DNA from: Saccoglossus kowalevskii
Taxonomy: Eukaryota > Hemichordata > Enteropneusta > Harrimaniidae
Assembly (NCBI RefSeq): GCF_000003605.2
Contig: NW_003114958.1
Location: forward strand, 421,835 to 443,398
Direction of reading: 5' to 3'
Length of the DNA stretch: 21,564 nt
Position 1 is the stretch's first letter. Each line of letters opens with the position of its first letter. Below are positions 9,771 to 20,949 of this stretch, piece by piece. A program made the translations under genes and the position numbers. Below the pieces are notes generated by a model. It saw only the letters and a list, made by a program, of their open reading frames with translations, did not search any database and was not told the origin of the DNA.

Positions 9771-9989
9771 GAATAATCATACACGGTAAGCCTTCTTCTG
9801 CACAGTCGCACAATTATAAAAAATATATTTCCCTAGGACAGTCTATAGATCTACACAGTTTAGTCGACATGAGACATGATGGAATCGAAGAACAATTAAC
9901 TCTGCATGATAGATGTCATATTATGTCGATGTAATATAATAAATAGATCACAATAGAATAAATATATTAAAATACGAGCTGTTGAGAGA

Positions 9990-10100
9990 ATTGCACTGCT
10001 CAGTTATCTAAGATGGACTTTTGATGACATTCATATCATTATCTAGGTTTTGAATTCATTTCATATGTGATTATCATGATGTTATGTCGTCGTCGCCGTT
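9990..10100 (+). repeat. Dispersed repeat R2, copy b
   Basis: The 23 nt at 10008-10030 match 11524-11546 with a single mismatch (CTAAGATG, one varied base, then ACTTTTGATGACAT). The shared word TTTGAATTCATTTCA and a TCGTCGTC stretch follow in both copies. The family is unknown and no terminal repeats or coding potential are visible. Confidence 0.65.
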
Positions 10101-10299
10101 TAATTAGTATAACATGGAATTATTGTTTAAAATAGTAGTTTTGGTGTAAGCGTTTTCATATATTAACCTAAACATGATGCACTATTAATACGAAGAACTG
10201 TTATACGAAGAAATTATGAGGTCGTAATGTGTAGCTTCTTCGTCAATGGCCAGGGACCGTTTCCATTTACGCAATACCCTCGCAGTTAAAATAAATTCT

Positions 10300-10512
10300 T
10301 TTCTCCTCACAATCATAACTGCTAATAGCTTAGTAATAACGCATCGCGATAACCTCGCTATATTAAGAATTATAGCAACAGCTGATCTTAGCTGAGCCGA
10401 GCATGAATGGATGAGATGCGTAGTATCCTCATCAAATCGCTCCAATCCTCACATCCTGCCATGTTCGTAAGCCTTCTTTATTATGTGATGTTGTTCGGGG
10501 ATGTTGTATGTG
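10300..10512 (-). repeat. Dispersed repeat R1, copy 1
   Basis: On the minus strand it contains ACACATACAACAT, GGCAGGATGTGAGGATTG and AGCGATT, then CATCTCATCCATTCATG and AGATCAGCTGTTGCTATA. Homology to the copy at 12078-12500 continues through GAGGTTAT and TATTAG. The minus-strand open frame at 10185-10445 lies across it and is most simply part of the repeat. Confidence 0.7.
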
Positions 10513-10525
10513 TTGGCAAGAATGA

Positions 10526-10640
10526 TAGCAACAGCTGATCTTAGCTTAGCCGAGGATGAATGAATGGATGAGATTAATAGTAGCCCCATCGAATCGCTTC
10601 AATGCCCACATCCCGCCAAGTTGAAAAGTGTGATGATGTA
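10526..10640 (-). repeat. Dispersed repeat R1, copy 2 (tandem to copy 1)
   Basis: TAGCAACAGCTGATCTTAGC recurs at 10373 and 10526, 153 bp apart in the same orientation. GAATGGATGAGAT, AATCGCT and CACATCC follow in each. This copy is shorter at its tail than copy 1. Confidence 0.7.
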
Positions 10641-10659
10641 CGTGGCGGCTGGTATGTAT

Positions 10660-11500
10660 CATGGATAATTTTGATTGACCCAAATCTCCAGCCAAGTTAA
10701 ACTTATAGAGACGCAGGTCAGACAATGAAGAGTTAGAATTGTCATAGAGAACTATAAACGGATTTTATGTATTAGTAGAAATGGTGCCATGAGTTGAGGA
10801 ATATCTTGGCCAGTACTAAAACTAGTCTACCTGTATGACCCGCGTGATTAATATGTCCTCAACCAATAACAGGATTAATCAAAAGACACTTGATATTAGA
10901 TATATTTCTGTACTGTAGTTGACTAGTCATGGATTGCATTCAGAGTTCAGCATATCATTACATTATTCAGTAACTTCACTTTTTCCACACCAGCTGGTTA
11001 CTGCACACATCTATGGATACCTGTGGCTTGTCATTTCTTGTGCGAGGAAGTTCACAAATCAATCAAATAAAAAAACTGACTAAGCAGGTGATCTATGACG
11101 ATAAAGAGTTCGATTATACATGAACTGTAGCTTATTGTTAGTCTGCCCATATGGAATTAAGTAGCATACGCGCGTATCGGAATTTGTAGTGAAAAATAAG
11201 TACAATGTAATCAGCGAGACATTTGGAAGCTTGGCAATGTTCTTTTTGTTTTTTGTTTTTGTTTTTTTTTTGTGTAAAACAGTACGATTTCAATTGCCCT
11301 GTTTCGGTTTTAATTAACGTTCAAGGCGCTACGGTACCCGTGGATGCTGTTAGCTACAGTTAGTGTCATGTTAGTCGTCCTTTAACTATGAGACGAAATA
11401 TTGTTAAAACAACAAATCGAGAGGAGAACAGAAATCGATATACATGCATTATTCATAATGAAATAGTGCAGTGCTGAATATGTAACACAGCGAACCGTTG
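10660..11500. other. Intergenic stretch, no gene recognised
   Basis: I see no exon or RNA gene. The only low-complexity feature is a T-rich run with G interruptions at about 11240-11271. Sequence just before R2 copy c (about 11390-11500) may belong to the same repeat family. Confidence 0.45.
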
Positions 11501-11504
11501 TGTG

Positions 11505-11640
11505 GGTTGAACTGGTCTGTCACCTAAGATGAACTTTTGATGACATTTCATGCGTTACAATGTTCATAATTTGAATTCATTTCAAACTGAATGCATGAGA
11601 AATTATCACGGGTAAGTGCTGTCGTCGTCCGTTAGTTGGA
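11505..11640 (+). repeat. Dispersed repeat R2, copy c
   Basis: This is the longest R2 copy and matches both copy a (start) and copy b (core and TTTGAATTCATTTCA). It is direct to the other two. Confidence 0.6.
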
Positions 11641-12077
11641 TGGCGTGGTGATATTATTTGAAATATTTATTTCAATTTAAGACATTCATATTTTAGACCA
11701 ATAAGGTTGCACTACAGATATGGCGAACCGTACTACGGAATATTTTGTTTTCCGCAATATGATCGCATTCGATAGCGGAGCTTTGTTAGCTCGCAGACAG
11801 ACTGTTACGATTCATTGTAAGCATTTCAAACACAAAGAAATGGAGAAAATAACAAGTTGAGATTTCTGGAGAGCGTTTTTTGCAACTAATCTTAAAATCG
11901 GGCAGTTTGTGCGAAAGTTTTCGATTTACTGTTAATTTAAAAATTTGCCATATAATATCGTTTCCATAAATCTGTGGATACAAATACATATCATTTTGTC
12001 AAATAATCAGTAGACTACTCATAAGATTGGAGTGGTGCACTAGATAATTGGGGCAATCAAACCCTAGCCCCCTGCTA

Positions 12078-12500
12078 CCACATACAACATTACAAGGTAG
12101 GCTTACCAAGCTGGCAGGATGTGAGGATTGAGCGATTAGATCCGGGTACTACTCATCTCAACCAGTCACATTCATATTAGCTGAAACCATCTGTTGTTAT
12201 AGCTCTCGTGGTAGTGAGGTTATTGTGAGGCTTTATCACTATAAGGCCAAAACAAATTGTTTGGTTGCTCTCCGCGACCGACCGAAAAATATGAAATATC
12301 GGGTCGCGTTTTTTCCCATATACCTCGGCTATTTACGATACCCTTAGTTTTCACGAGTTTAAAAGAAAATCCGACCGACCGACCCAATTTTTCAATTTTC
12401 CGACTTGAGGGCAAAATAAGTTTGTTTTTTGGTTTTTTTGGCCTAACATATTAGTGTTGTGAGGATTTGTCATCAAAAGTTGTGATTGTGATTGTCAGGC
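12078..12500 (+). repeat. Dispersed repeat R1, copy 3 (inverted, split by a MITE)
   Basis: Read on the plus strand it follows R1 copy 1 on the minus strand: CCACATACAACAT, GGCAGGATGTGAGGATTG, AGCGATTAGAT, CATCTCA, CTGTTGTTATA, GAGGTTATTG. The homology then breaks at 12245-12443 and resumes as TAACATATTAGTG. The gap is exactly the MITE below. Confidence 0.7.
12245..12443. mobile_element. PIF/Harbinger-like MITE, 199 bp
   Basis: The ends are GGCCAAAA and its reverse complement, flanked by TAA (12242-12244 and 12444-12446). Comparison with R1 copy 1, which reads TTATTAC-TAA-GCTATTAG without the insert, supports insertion with a 3-bp TAA duplication. A TWA duplication and GG-starting ends are typical of PIF/Harbinger MITEs. 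Inside are CGCGACC/GGTCGCG hairpin arms and runs of CCGA. Open frames on both strands (12220-12414 and 12257-12454) are by-products of this structure. Confidence 0.72.
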
Positions 12501-13170
12501 ACCTATCCAAGTAATATCTTCATAACAGTTAGTGGCAGTGCTATGAAACATGAAAAGCTTGAACTGAGATTTCTATTTCAAACAATAACACCCTATGTCA
12601 TACTAATTAAACGGCGGTGACAACACCATATCATATACCACACATTCAATATGAAGTGGATTCGGCACCTAAATAATCACCTAGGAATGTGATACTTATT
12701 TTGGACTATGACCAACTAAAGCTAAGATAAACAATATTGACATATTTGATTTGATAATCTCTAGAGATCTGACGAAAATACTGAAATTTGCTGAAAATGC
12801 TGGCTCTGGGATAGCATGGACGCTCATTTGTTTCTACCCTTTACTTCTAAAGTAGTCCTTGCCTGGGTAAAAAGGGAAATACAACTGTGTTACATTAGCA
12901 AGCAAAATTGAGCACAGGGTGAGTGGTTTCCTTGTCACTCATCCCTGAGATTGACTACCTGTGTCTTGTCGCGGAGACAAGGGTATTCACTGACAGTAAT
13001 CTCTGGCAAATCACTAGCTCCTACTCTCCCTATTCAAGCATTTATTCTCCTTCCCTCCCGCCCTTGGGACAGAGAATCGACAATTCAAAAATATCAACGC
13101 CCTGAGTTACATATAGCTATAACACGGTTACATTGTATTCTAGCTCGGGCCAAAGAAGGTGGTCCCCTAG
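12450..13170. other. Intergenic stretch with a possible old repeat
   Basis: No exon with splice sites is seen. The section from about 12780 to 13170 is less AT-rich than its surroundings and contains a small hairpin CTTGTC-GCGGA-GACAAG (about 12965-12981). Overlapping plus-strand open frames (12923-13105, 12951-13265) show no known motif. It may be a degenerate retroelement or SINE, but no tRNA-like promoter boxes were found. Confidence 0.35.
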
Positions 13171-13177
13171 CAAACAC

Positions 13178-13207
13178 AAACCCAAACCCAAACCCAAACC
13201 CAAACCC
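13178..13207 (+). repeat. (AAACCC)5 hexamer run
   Basis: Five perfect AAACCC units. The hexamer differs from the common animal telomere unit (CCCTAA), so this is treated as an ordinary microsatellite, not a telomere relic. Confidence 0.9.
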
Positions 13208-15950
13208 GGTTGTCAGTGGTTCTTGCAAACTTAAAGTGCAATATATACCTTTTTTGTGTAAGTGAACATTGGAGTGATGAGCAGAAAAAAACATTACAGT
13301 TTTACAATGCTGACAATATGCACAGTGATGATTAAAAGCAAACCTGCGCTACTTATAGTATAAAACATATATTTAATATGTCAACTGACTTGACATGTTT
13401 ACGCAATATATATATTCTATACTATTGAATTGACAAGCATGGTTATTAATGTATTCTCCCATGCCTTTGGAATATTTGCTTTTTAATACATTTTAAGATA
13501 AGAAACAGAGAGTTCAAGTCAACCACACATCGATTATACGGCGACATCGTGACATTATAATCGACATTATTCACTATCAAATCGAAGCTAAGTTGTGGTT
13601 GGCGGCATGAATATTTCACTTGATAACTTTATGTACACTGTAATAACACACACATACACACACACACACGCACACATAACAATCAGCGTTGTAATTTATT
13701 TTATTTCACATTTTCATGTTCTCAGCTTAAGTGTACAAGTATTATACTTATTTACTTTGCAAGCAACACAATTTTACATGTATATTAAAGTCAGAACATC
13801 GGTAAAGCTGTTCGTCAAGTCAGATTATTGCTGAAAATTAAGTATTTAATTTCGGCAAAATCAAAATAAAACGAATTAGCATTAGCTGGAATGTAGCATT
13901 CCGCCCCACATTAAAAAGACATAAAAATGATGTCCTTTTATTAGACAATTGTGTAGTAAACAAATTGACAAAGATTACGTCACAGCTGTACTGTGCGTGT
14001 TGCGTACACATACATTAGAAGGATTAAATATATCGACTACGCGGATGTAATAAACAACTATATTGTCAACACAGTAGTTGGTGAAATAATACATTAGGAT
14101 TGGTAACATCAGCGCACCTCAATTCGCCACAGACACCGGCCCCTCCCACAAAGTCGGCCCAAGTCTAATAAATATACCCTCACAGAGACTAGATGAACAT
14201 GCATAAGTTGAATCTATAATATCACAGACAACATACATATACAGTCAATGTACATTTCACACAAACCTGGAGTGGGTATAACATATAGTACAGTGTATAC
14301 TCTACATCTCATTTAAACCTGTTATTCTTATTCTCTTATCCTTCCATTGCCTCACCCCCCCCCCCCTCTCGCACTAGAAATCTATATTTATTATAATAAA
14401 TAAATAAATACTTTCTCCGGACCCACACTCTTCTCTCCCCCAATCTCTTTACCGCAAATTAAATAAAAACAGTAAATTGTGACAATTAAATCTCATTCAG
14501 TCAATTTTCAGTCAAGGCAGTTTCCTCTCTGACGCTTTGAGATAATCTTAACGTTTTATAAAATTACTTTGTAACAGGGATCTACATTCTTTGGTCTGTT
14601 TGGGTCAAATATCAGGCTTCCTGAACACTGGGAATGTTTCACAGGTCAATAGTTTTATCTTCACATCATAGTTTATTTGATCATCTGATTAATTGCAACA
14701 CTATTAACTCATGGTATCACCAGAAAATGATAATTTATTTCATGTAATGCAAATATTTTTTTAAATAAATGCATAATATTAATAGTTGCATTGTTGACTT
14801 CGAACACTTTCAACTGCTGCGGCATTGTCTTCTCCGCCCCTCGTGCTCTAATTTCCTAAACTGATAGACCCTCAATAGCTGGCCAACTATCCAGATGATA
14901 GATTCCCTTGTTTAATGGGTAATTAAAGGAATACTCCTACATTATGTAATATGATTATTGAACCATAATACATGTGAGCGCTATTGTGTAACACATCCGG
15001 TTCGCAAGGCAAGGATGTCAGTTTCAGTTTTCTTTTAACAAAATATTGTTGAATTTATACTATGTAGTGAGAATCGGTTATCTTTTCTTAAATTCACCAC
15101 CGAGGGCGCGATTTTAGTTCGCACCGAGCGTTCAGGCAATAGAGTTTTGTTTCCGACACTATTGGGATCGCGATCGAGTTTCGGCATTACAAGAGTTTAA
15201 TGGGGACCAATATGTGTGGTAGTTTGTTGGTATGAATACGCCATTTCGACTCCATTCATCGAACTAATTCATTATATTTCTTAGTATACTAGGTAAACAA
15301 AGATATATGTTCCTATGGTAGTCAGAAAAATACTAATGGTGCAATCTTATTTTTTTAATTAGACACATTATTTAGAAATTTACAGTTACAATACTACTTT
15401 TCAGAAGTAATTAAAATATTCAATAATAAAAATTAATAAGCAACATGCATTATTACTACAATTATTATTACAACTGAATCTATATGAATGGAAAGTTAAG
15501 TTATTTGGAAAATAGAAATCAAGAACGCAATATAGAGGAACTCACTGGACGAGTTGTCCATAGAGTACAGCGGAATCATTAGAAGTGTTCAGTGAATGTG
15601 GTTCAGGCGAATTCACACTAGGGAGGGGGGGGAATAGAGTTAAAACAAGGAGGTGGGAGGAGTATTGAAGGAGTGATACGAAGCAGATAGTGTGGAAATA
15701 GTGTGACGCTGGAAAGGATATGCAGAAAGTATGATATGAAGAGAAAAGAGGACAAGAAGAAAAATGGACGATTTATAATATACGCAGCTATCAAATTGTA
15801 TAATAAATGGGGAAGTTTGCCAATTGATATTTTGCCATAGAACAGTCAACTGATATCTTTGATTTTGTGATGTGAAATAGAACATAAAATAACAATATTT
15901 CGTCCACATCTGAATGCCATTTGGTGGTTCAAAAATGACTGTTCTTACTG
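13208..15950. other. Long intergenic stretch, no gene recognised
   Basis: It holds a CA-rich run (about 13646-13676), a perfect 9-bp inverted repeat TCGATTATA/TATAATCGA (about 13530-13564), a C run (about 14356-14367) and a G run near 15624. A locally CpG-richer patch lies at about 15105-15185. Small open frames (13595-13834, 15640-15909) lack motifs and splice context. Some of it probably derives from old repeats that I cannot classify. Confidence 0.4.
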
Positions 15951-15987
15951 GGTTATTAATATTTAATCAATAACCTTCGCCGAAGGT
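15951..15987. repeat. Two overlapping palindromes
   Basis: GGTTATT (15951-15957) pairs with AATAACC (15969-15975). ACCTTCG (15973-15979) pairs with CGAAGGT (15981-15987) around one base. The arms overlap, so only one hairpin can form at a time. The downstream sequence repeats GAGTATAT and GAGTGTATAT. Confidence 0.65.
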
Positions 15988-16550
15988 GAGTATATCACGA
16001 AATATATGCACGGGCCGAGTGTATATTTGAAATTAATTGTGTAATATTGAGTAGTATACTTCAGCAGGAGTTATTACTATTTGATTTTATCAGCATTACT
16101 TTTCTTTAGTTCTTAGCGACATCGTTACAATAAATCTATTTTTGTAAAATATTAGTTGCAAAACAATACAGCTGATGGGGGGGTATGTAGAGTAGCCACG
16201 GGTTGATTCAAGTTCGTTTGTTTTTTAATTCAAAAATCATTTAGAATATAGTAGAACAAGGGGAGGGGTGAATATAATGGGACAAAGTGTCAGGAGGGTA
16301 GAGAAAGGGAAGGGAGCATGCCTGTGAATGTGATAGTAACCGCATTGGTCTATGTTATTGATCTGTAAATGAAGGGGGTCCATCTAATGATATGTAAGTT
16401 CTGGTGCCCCATAATGACAAATACAATTCCTAGAGTTCATTTCAGTAATTGAAAACTTGTATGAGATATGTTCAATATCAACTCCTACTCTTTCCATTCT
16501 TTTAGATTTAAAACAGTAATAAATATAAATGATGAATAAATTACATGCTT
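15988..16550. other. 3' flank of the fucosyltransferase gene
   Basis: No canonical AATAAA was found on the minus strand after the stop codon. The variant ATTAAA occurs at 16224-16229, about 320 nt downstream, and may serve. The plus strand has clustered G runs (about 16176-16315), so the transcript side is C-rich. The minus-strand open frame at 16384-16572 is an out-of-frame shadow overlapping the last exon. Confidence 0.35.
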
Positions 16551-19500
16551 TCATGACATCCCGTGCTTCCAAATAGCGTCATATTTGTAGTCGTCAGTGA
16601 TTCCGGGAAGGTCTTGATAAAACAACGCGTCTTTGCCAACATTTATTCGATCCAGTAAAACGAATTGTGACCAATGTGATTGGGACCAACCAAGAAATAA
16701 ATCAGCTCCTGAAAACGTCACCATAAAATCGTTATGTTAAACTATTATGTTTTTGTAATTTTTGATTCATTTATGTGCACTCTACACAAATCAACTATAT
16801 TTCTCATGTATATATGTTTTGATCAAATGTTATACTTTATGGCGATCACGTGGAAAAGATGGGCCATTCATTCTCAAAGTAACGGACCATATGTCAAGGG
16901 GACATATTTGGCTCACCTAAGACTAGTAGTTAGTCCTAGGGCTCCTTTTCTGTCAGACCCGCGTAAAATATAGAAAATACTGACAAAAATAGACTACAAC
17001 TCAACCCTTTGTCATGAAATTTTTATAGTAATTGTGATTAGATGATTATGTTGATAAGGAATGCAGCTGAATTTAGGAATAAAATCATATGGGATGGTGG
17101 AATTTTTAGTACGGACGATATACTTACGAAAACATATTTCTTGTTCCAAAAGGGTAATTAGAGTAGTACTATTTCTGAAAACCATTACATCCGGACTGAT
17201 GCCATTAAGTAGTGCATCTGTGTCGTAAATATTGCCCATCGACAATGAGGAAGCAAAATAACTTATAATTTTCTACAAATAAAACAATATATACGTTATA
17301 CTGAAGAAAAGTTAGTTATTTATGTCAACACCAAAGTTAATATTATGTACGTATATATTACCTCACTCTTTAAAGCTTTTAATTGATCCATATAAAAAAT
17401 TAGGCATGGCAAGATGTGGGCTATCACTTTTCTAGGCAAATACATTTCGCATGTAATAAGATTAACACTAGGGTGAACACTATTTACCCCGTCATATATT
17501 TTATAATACTTTTGTCTTTCATTTTACTAATGGTTTCTAGTGGAACTTGTCTGACATGGTGGCTGTTAACCTGAGTGGTACCAAATGGCATTACCATGAA
17601 AAAAATATCTTTTCAAATATTTTCAGTGTATGTTTTTTCTACAATTTCGTTCATACGACATATATTACTTTTGTATCATTGCAACTATCATCTGTTAATT
17701 TCAGCAGTAATCGCCTGTACATTAATTCATGTGATTAATTCATGTGATTAAGGCCTTGCAATTTTTTGAACAAAATTAGTGAGACTCATTGTCGCGGCTG
17801 TATTTTACATCAAAATGGCTTTTTTATAACGATGTGTTGTGTCAATATTATCACTGTAGCCGTCTGTTTGATTATGGCTTTTCTGGTCTCAATATCCATA
17901 CCAGAATTGCCAGCAATAGAACTGTTGATGTTTGTCTAAGCAAAATGTTGGTCACTTTGTGTTGAAGGATATATTTTACAAATATTTTGACTATAATGTC
18001 CCTGTAGGTTTCCGGATGTGCTCTGTGTTACTGTAGACACTTAAGTAGTAGGGAAAATTGATTAGGCTTTAACACTTAGGCTTTTCCTAACGATTCTAAA
18101 ATCTCATAATAAAAGTTTTGTAAATATATAAGGACACATGACAACAACGTGAGATGTTCTTCTAGAAAGTGCATTTATTCTGCGATTTATTTATATATTA
18201 ATTAATTATACATTCATATTGCACATGGCAATCAATTTTATGCAAAGTAACAACTTGTTGAATGCTGAAAACAATATAAATTATTATCATCACTGAGGCC
18301 GTTTATTTGACATATCTGGCACGTTATCAAACACATAACAGGTCAGCAAGGCTGATAATGCCATGTTTAATAATATTCTAATAAAGTTATACAGGACTAA
18401 ACTTACCTTCATTGTTATAAAATTAAGTTCAACTTCCTCAACTTACCTCTGAATTGTTCGGGTGCGCTATATAGAGACATTCCAGTTTATGTTTATTCAT
18501 GACATTCATTACAGCTGAGCTGATTATTTCCGCTGACTCGTCAACTTTCTTCATTAAACCGATACATCTAAGTTCATCAAAATCGTATGTACACCTACAC
18601 AATACACAAATAGCAAAGTTTTTAGCTCCGCTGTCAAGTATCGTCCGGTGTCGTCCGTGTCAACTTTTTTACTTTTTCGACTTCTTCTTGAAAACTACAA
18701 TTCGTATTGCTTTGATACTTGGTGTATATATATTTTGAATTATTTTTGTCATTTTTGCTAGAAGGTAATATTTTCAACTTCTTGTGAAAAACCGCTAGTT
18801 CGATTGCTTGGATACTATACATATAGGTACCTCAGGTAGACCTCTTGCAGATTTGTTTATTTTGTGACGATATCTTCAATTCTCTAATTTTGATAAGTAT
18901 TTTTGTCATTTTTGGTAAAAAGTGATATTTTCGACTACTTGTTAAAAACCTCAAGCCCGATTGCGGTGATACTATACATATATGTACCTCTTGTAAACCT
19001 CTCTCAGATTTGTTCCTTTTCTAATGATATCTTCAGTTCTTTAATTGAAATGTGCATTGCTAACAGCAGAGCTATCTCAGTCGAGAGGCTGTTTGTTTAG
19101 TTATTTTACCTAGTTGATTTTAAAGCCCTTGTTAAGAATGCGAAGAGATGTAACACCGGTAATTATTTAGCACATTATATTTAAGCTTTCGGAAAATATA
19201 ACTGTTGCTAAAGATCTGTCTTGTAGTACATCGAAGAACGTGATAAATTAGACAGTCGTTAGTGTTTAAATGTATAGGAACTCACGTTGTTCAATCATAA
19301 ATGATGGAGCTCGTGAGAAATGCAGGCAAAGGAATCCAACAAACAAACGATCTCAACTCATATCTATATGATCATTACACATAAGTGATTTAGACTAAAG
19401 ATAGAATTATACGATAGTACTAACACTTCTCCTGTTCTGTTTCGCCAGTGCATGGCTAGAAAACGACCATCGCATATATCCTTCACCACTTTATCTGCCA

Positions 19501-20855
19501 TTTCACGAATGAATGGCGCCCTCGCCAGGTGACGTTGTACATCAGCTAAGGGGAATCTGTTGCTTGTATAATTCATTGGATCATAAAATGCCACGCAGTC
19601 ATAATTACTTGAATTTTCCAACCAATCAATGTCTGTAATGTTCGTGTATAGTGTTGCATAATCGGGGAGTTCAAGTGCATGTAGTCGTTGTAGTGATTTC
19701 AGTAACAATGTGTAACGATGCTGGATGGGAGGGGTTTTCCAAAATATCACGTGAATCCTTCCATTACAATTATTTTTGAAATCATCCATTGTTGTCACTG
19801 ACACAAACTCTTTAAATTTATCAACGTCAAATGTCATTCCCCACGGTCTCATTGTTCTAGCATTATATCCTCTATCGTTACTCCCAGTATCAAAGAAAGG
19901 AATGAGTACAACACTATAGTTGTGCTCCTTAGCAAATACAGCAGCTCTCAGAAACGTGTTGTATTGTACATTACTGCCGTACGCAAGTTTATTTAATAGG
20001 AGTGGTAGCAGCATTTTTGTCGACAAAGTTGTGTTATTTTGAAACAGACCGTTTCTTTTCATCAATTTATTGCGTACCTGCGAAAATACAAGTCGAAAAC
20101 TGAAATATTAAGTTAAACTATACATCGAAATATTTTTTTTTTATTTGAAGTTTCATTTCATAACATTTCACTTCTATGTAATCAATTAAATGTTAATAAC
20201 TGACATTTAACTTCAGTTAAGATCATTCAAACCGAAAACCAGTAAACGCACTCACTATAATAATACAGTATGGATTACACTTATAATGAAGAAGAAAGTG
20301 ACGTCATAACACATAATATGCTTAGCCGACAACGAATAAGCGACAAATACCTTAATACTTAGTGCTCGCTGACCTGCAGCGATGTTTAACAGCATCTCAC
20401 CACAAGACCCGACATCACTCTCCCTCTTTCACTCGCTAACTCTGTTACTCACTACAATCAAACTACACTGTGACATATTAGTCTACTCTTACATTTTGCA
20501 TAGATTAAATATTTGAATAATTATGCACCATCAATACTGTTCTTGTTGACGATAGAGATACAGTGTGATCTTCACTTACAATACTCTCCTCTGCGTATCG
20601 CACCACGTTATCCGAATTAACTGCCTGTAAATACAACATAATGTCAAATCCACAATAGTAACCAGCATAAATTCGTGATATTTCTCGCAAAAACGTTTCA
20701 TTATCTTCTATTTCACCAAAGACTTCACGAACACATTAACTTACCATGTAAGGAATTTGAATATCAGATGTCCTCGACCACATTAGATATGACGCAATAC
20801 AAAATGGAAACAGTAATATCAATAATTTGTTCTTGGTACACAATACATCCAACAT
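16551..20855 (-). CDS. GDP-fucose O-fucosyltransferase-like type II membrane protein
   Basis: Proposed join, minus strand: 20855-20745, 20624-20580, 20077-19425, 18594-18447, 17272-17128, 16708-16551. All introns are GT-AG, phases run 0, 0, 2, 0, 1, and 1260 nt give 419 residues plus TGA. A short basic tail (MLDVLCTKNK) leads into one hydrophobic segment, LLILLFPFCIASYLMW (11-26), the layout of Golgi/ER type II glycosyltransferases. The lumenal part has NKLAYGSNVQYNTFLRAAVF (81-100), where the family's nucleotide-sugar binding G-x-x-N-Q region falls. FLAMHWR (258-264) follows, with the H-x-R whose arginine contacts GDP-fucose in known enzymes, then LECLYIAHP near 308-316 and LLEQEICFRADLFLGWSQSH (360-379), the conserved C-terminal motif. 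Several N-x-S/T sites (NNT, NYS, NIT, NYT, NRT) fit a lumenal protein. It is not POFUT1 or POFUT2 by motif wording; the acceptor is unknown. The exon 3 donor (GTTAGT) is non-consensus but is the only one whose phase fits. Confidence 0.82.
17129..18446 (-). other. Coding exon 5 edge and the 1174-nt intron 4
   Basis: Intron 4 of the fucosyltransferase gene runs from the GTAAGT donor at 18446 to the TTTTATTTGTAG acceptor ending at 17273. I see no nested gene in it. ATTAATTCATGTGATT is duplicated back to back at about 17720-17750. The plus-strand open frame at 17547-17738 shows no motif. Confidence 0.4.
18660..19055 (+). repeat. 157-bp tandem repeat in fucosyltransferase introns
   Basis: TATTTTTGTCATTTTTG starts at 18741 and again at 18898. 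Similarity holds across the unit: CGATTGC, GATACTATACATATA, GTACCTC, CAGATTTGTT, GATATCTTCA. A shortened, more diverged third piece precedes them (about 18672-18740). All lie in the intron between coding exons 3 and 4 (19424-18595). The short open frames in this block are repeat-derived. Confidence 0.75.
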
Positions 20856-20864
20856 ATTTCCGAT

Positions 20865-20949
20865 CTACAAATAGAACACATTGTTTTTATGAATGATGGA
20901 AAAAACATTAACAGATTAATTAATTATTTATTCAAAAAACGTAGTTACC
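20865..20949 (-). other. Possible 5' UTR intron of the fucosyltransferase gene
   Basis: A TTCTATTTGTAG acceptor lies 10 nt before the start codon, leaving ATCGGAAAT as leader with A at -3. A usable donor AATATAG|GTAACT sits at 20949-20948. This suggests a non-coding first exon to the right of 20949, but an intron of about 83 nt and no promoter signal make the exact model uncertain. Confidence 0.35.

Noticed and set aside
10185-10445. Minus-strand open frame of 86 codons
   Set aside because: Its 5' half lies in repeat R1, and no protein family was recognised.
12220-12454. Open frames on both strands
   Set aside because: Both fall in the 199-bp MITE, whose C/G-rich hairpin leaves few stop codons in either direction.
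13178-13207. Interstitial telomere
   Set aside because: The unit is AAACCC, not CCCTAA, and only five copies are present.
16384-16572. Minus-strand open frame at the fucosyltransferase end
   Set aside because: It is out of frame with the last exon, which reads through LFLGWSQSHWSQFV and stops at 16551.
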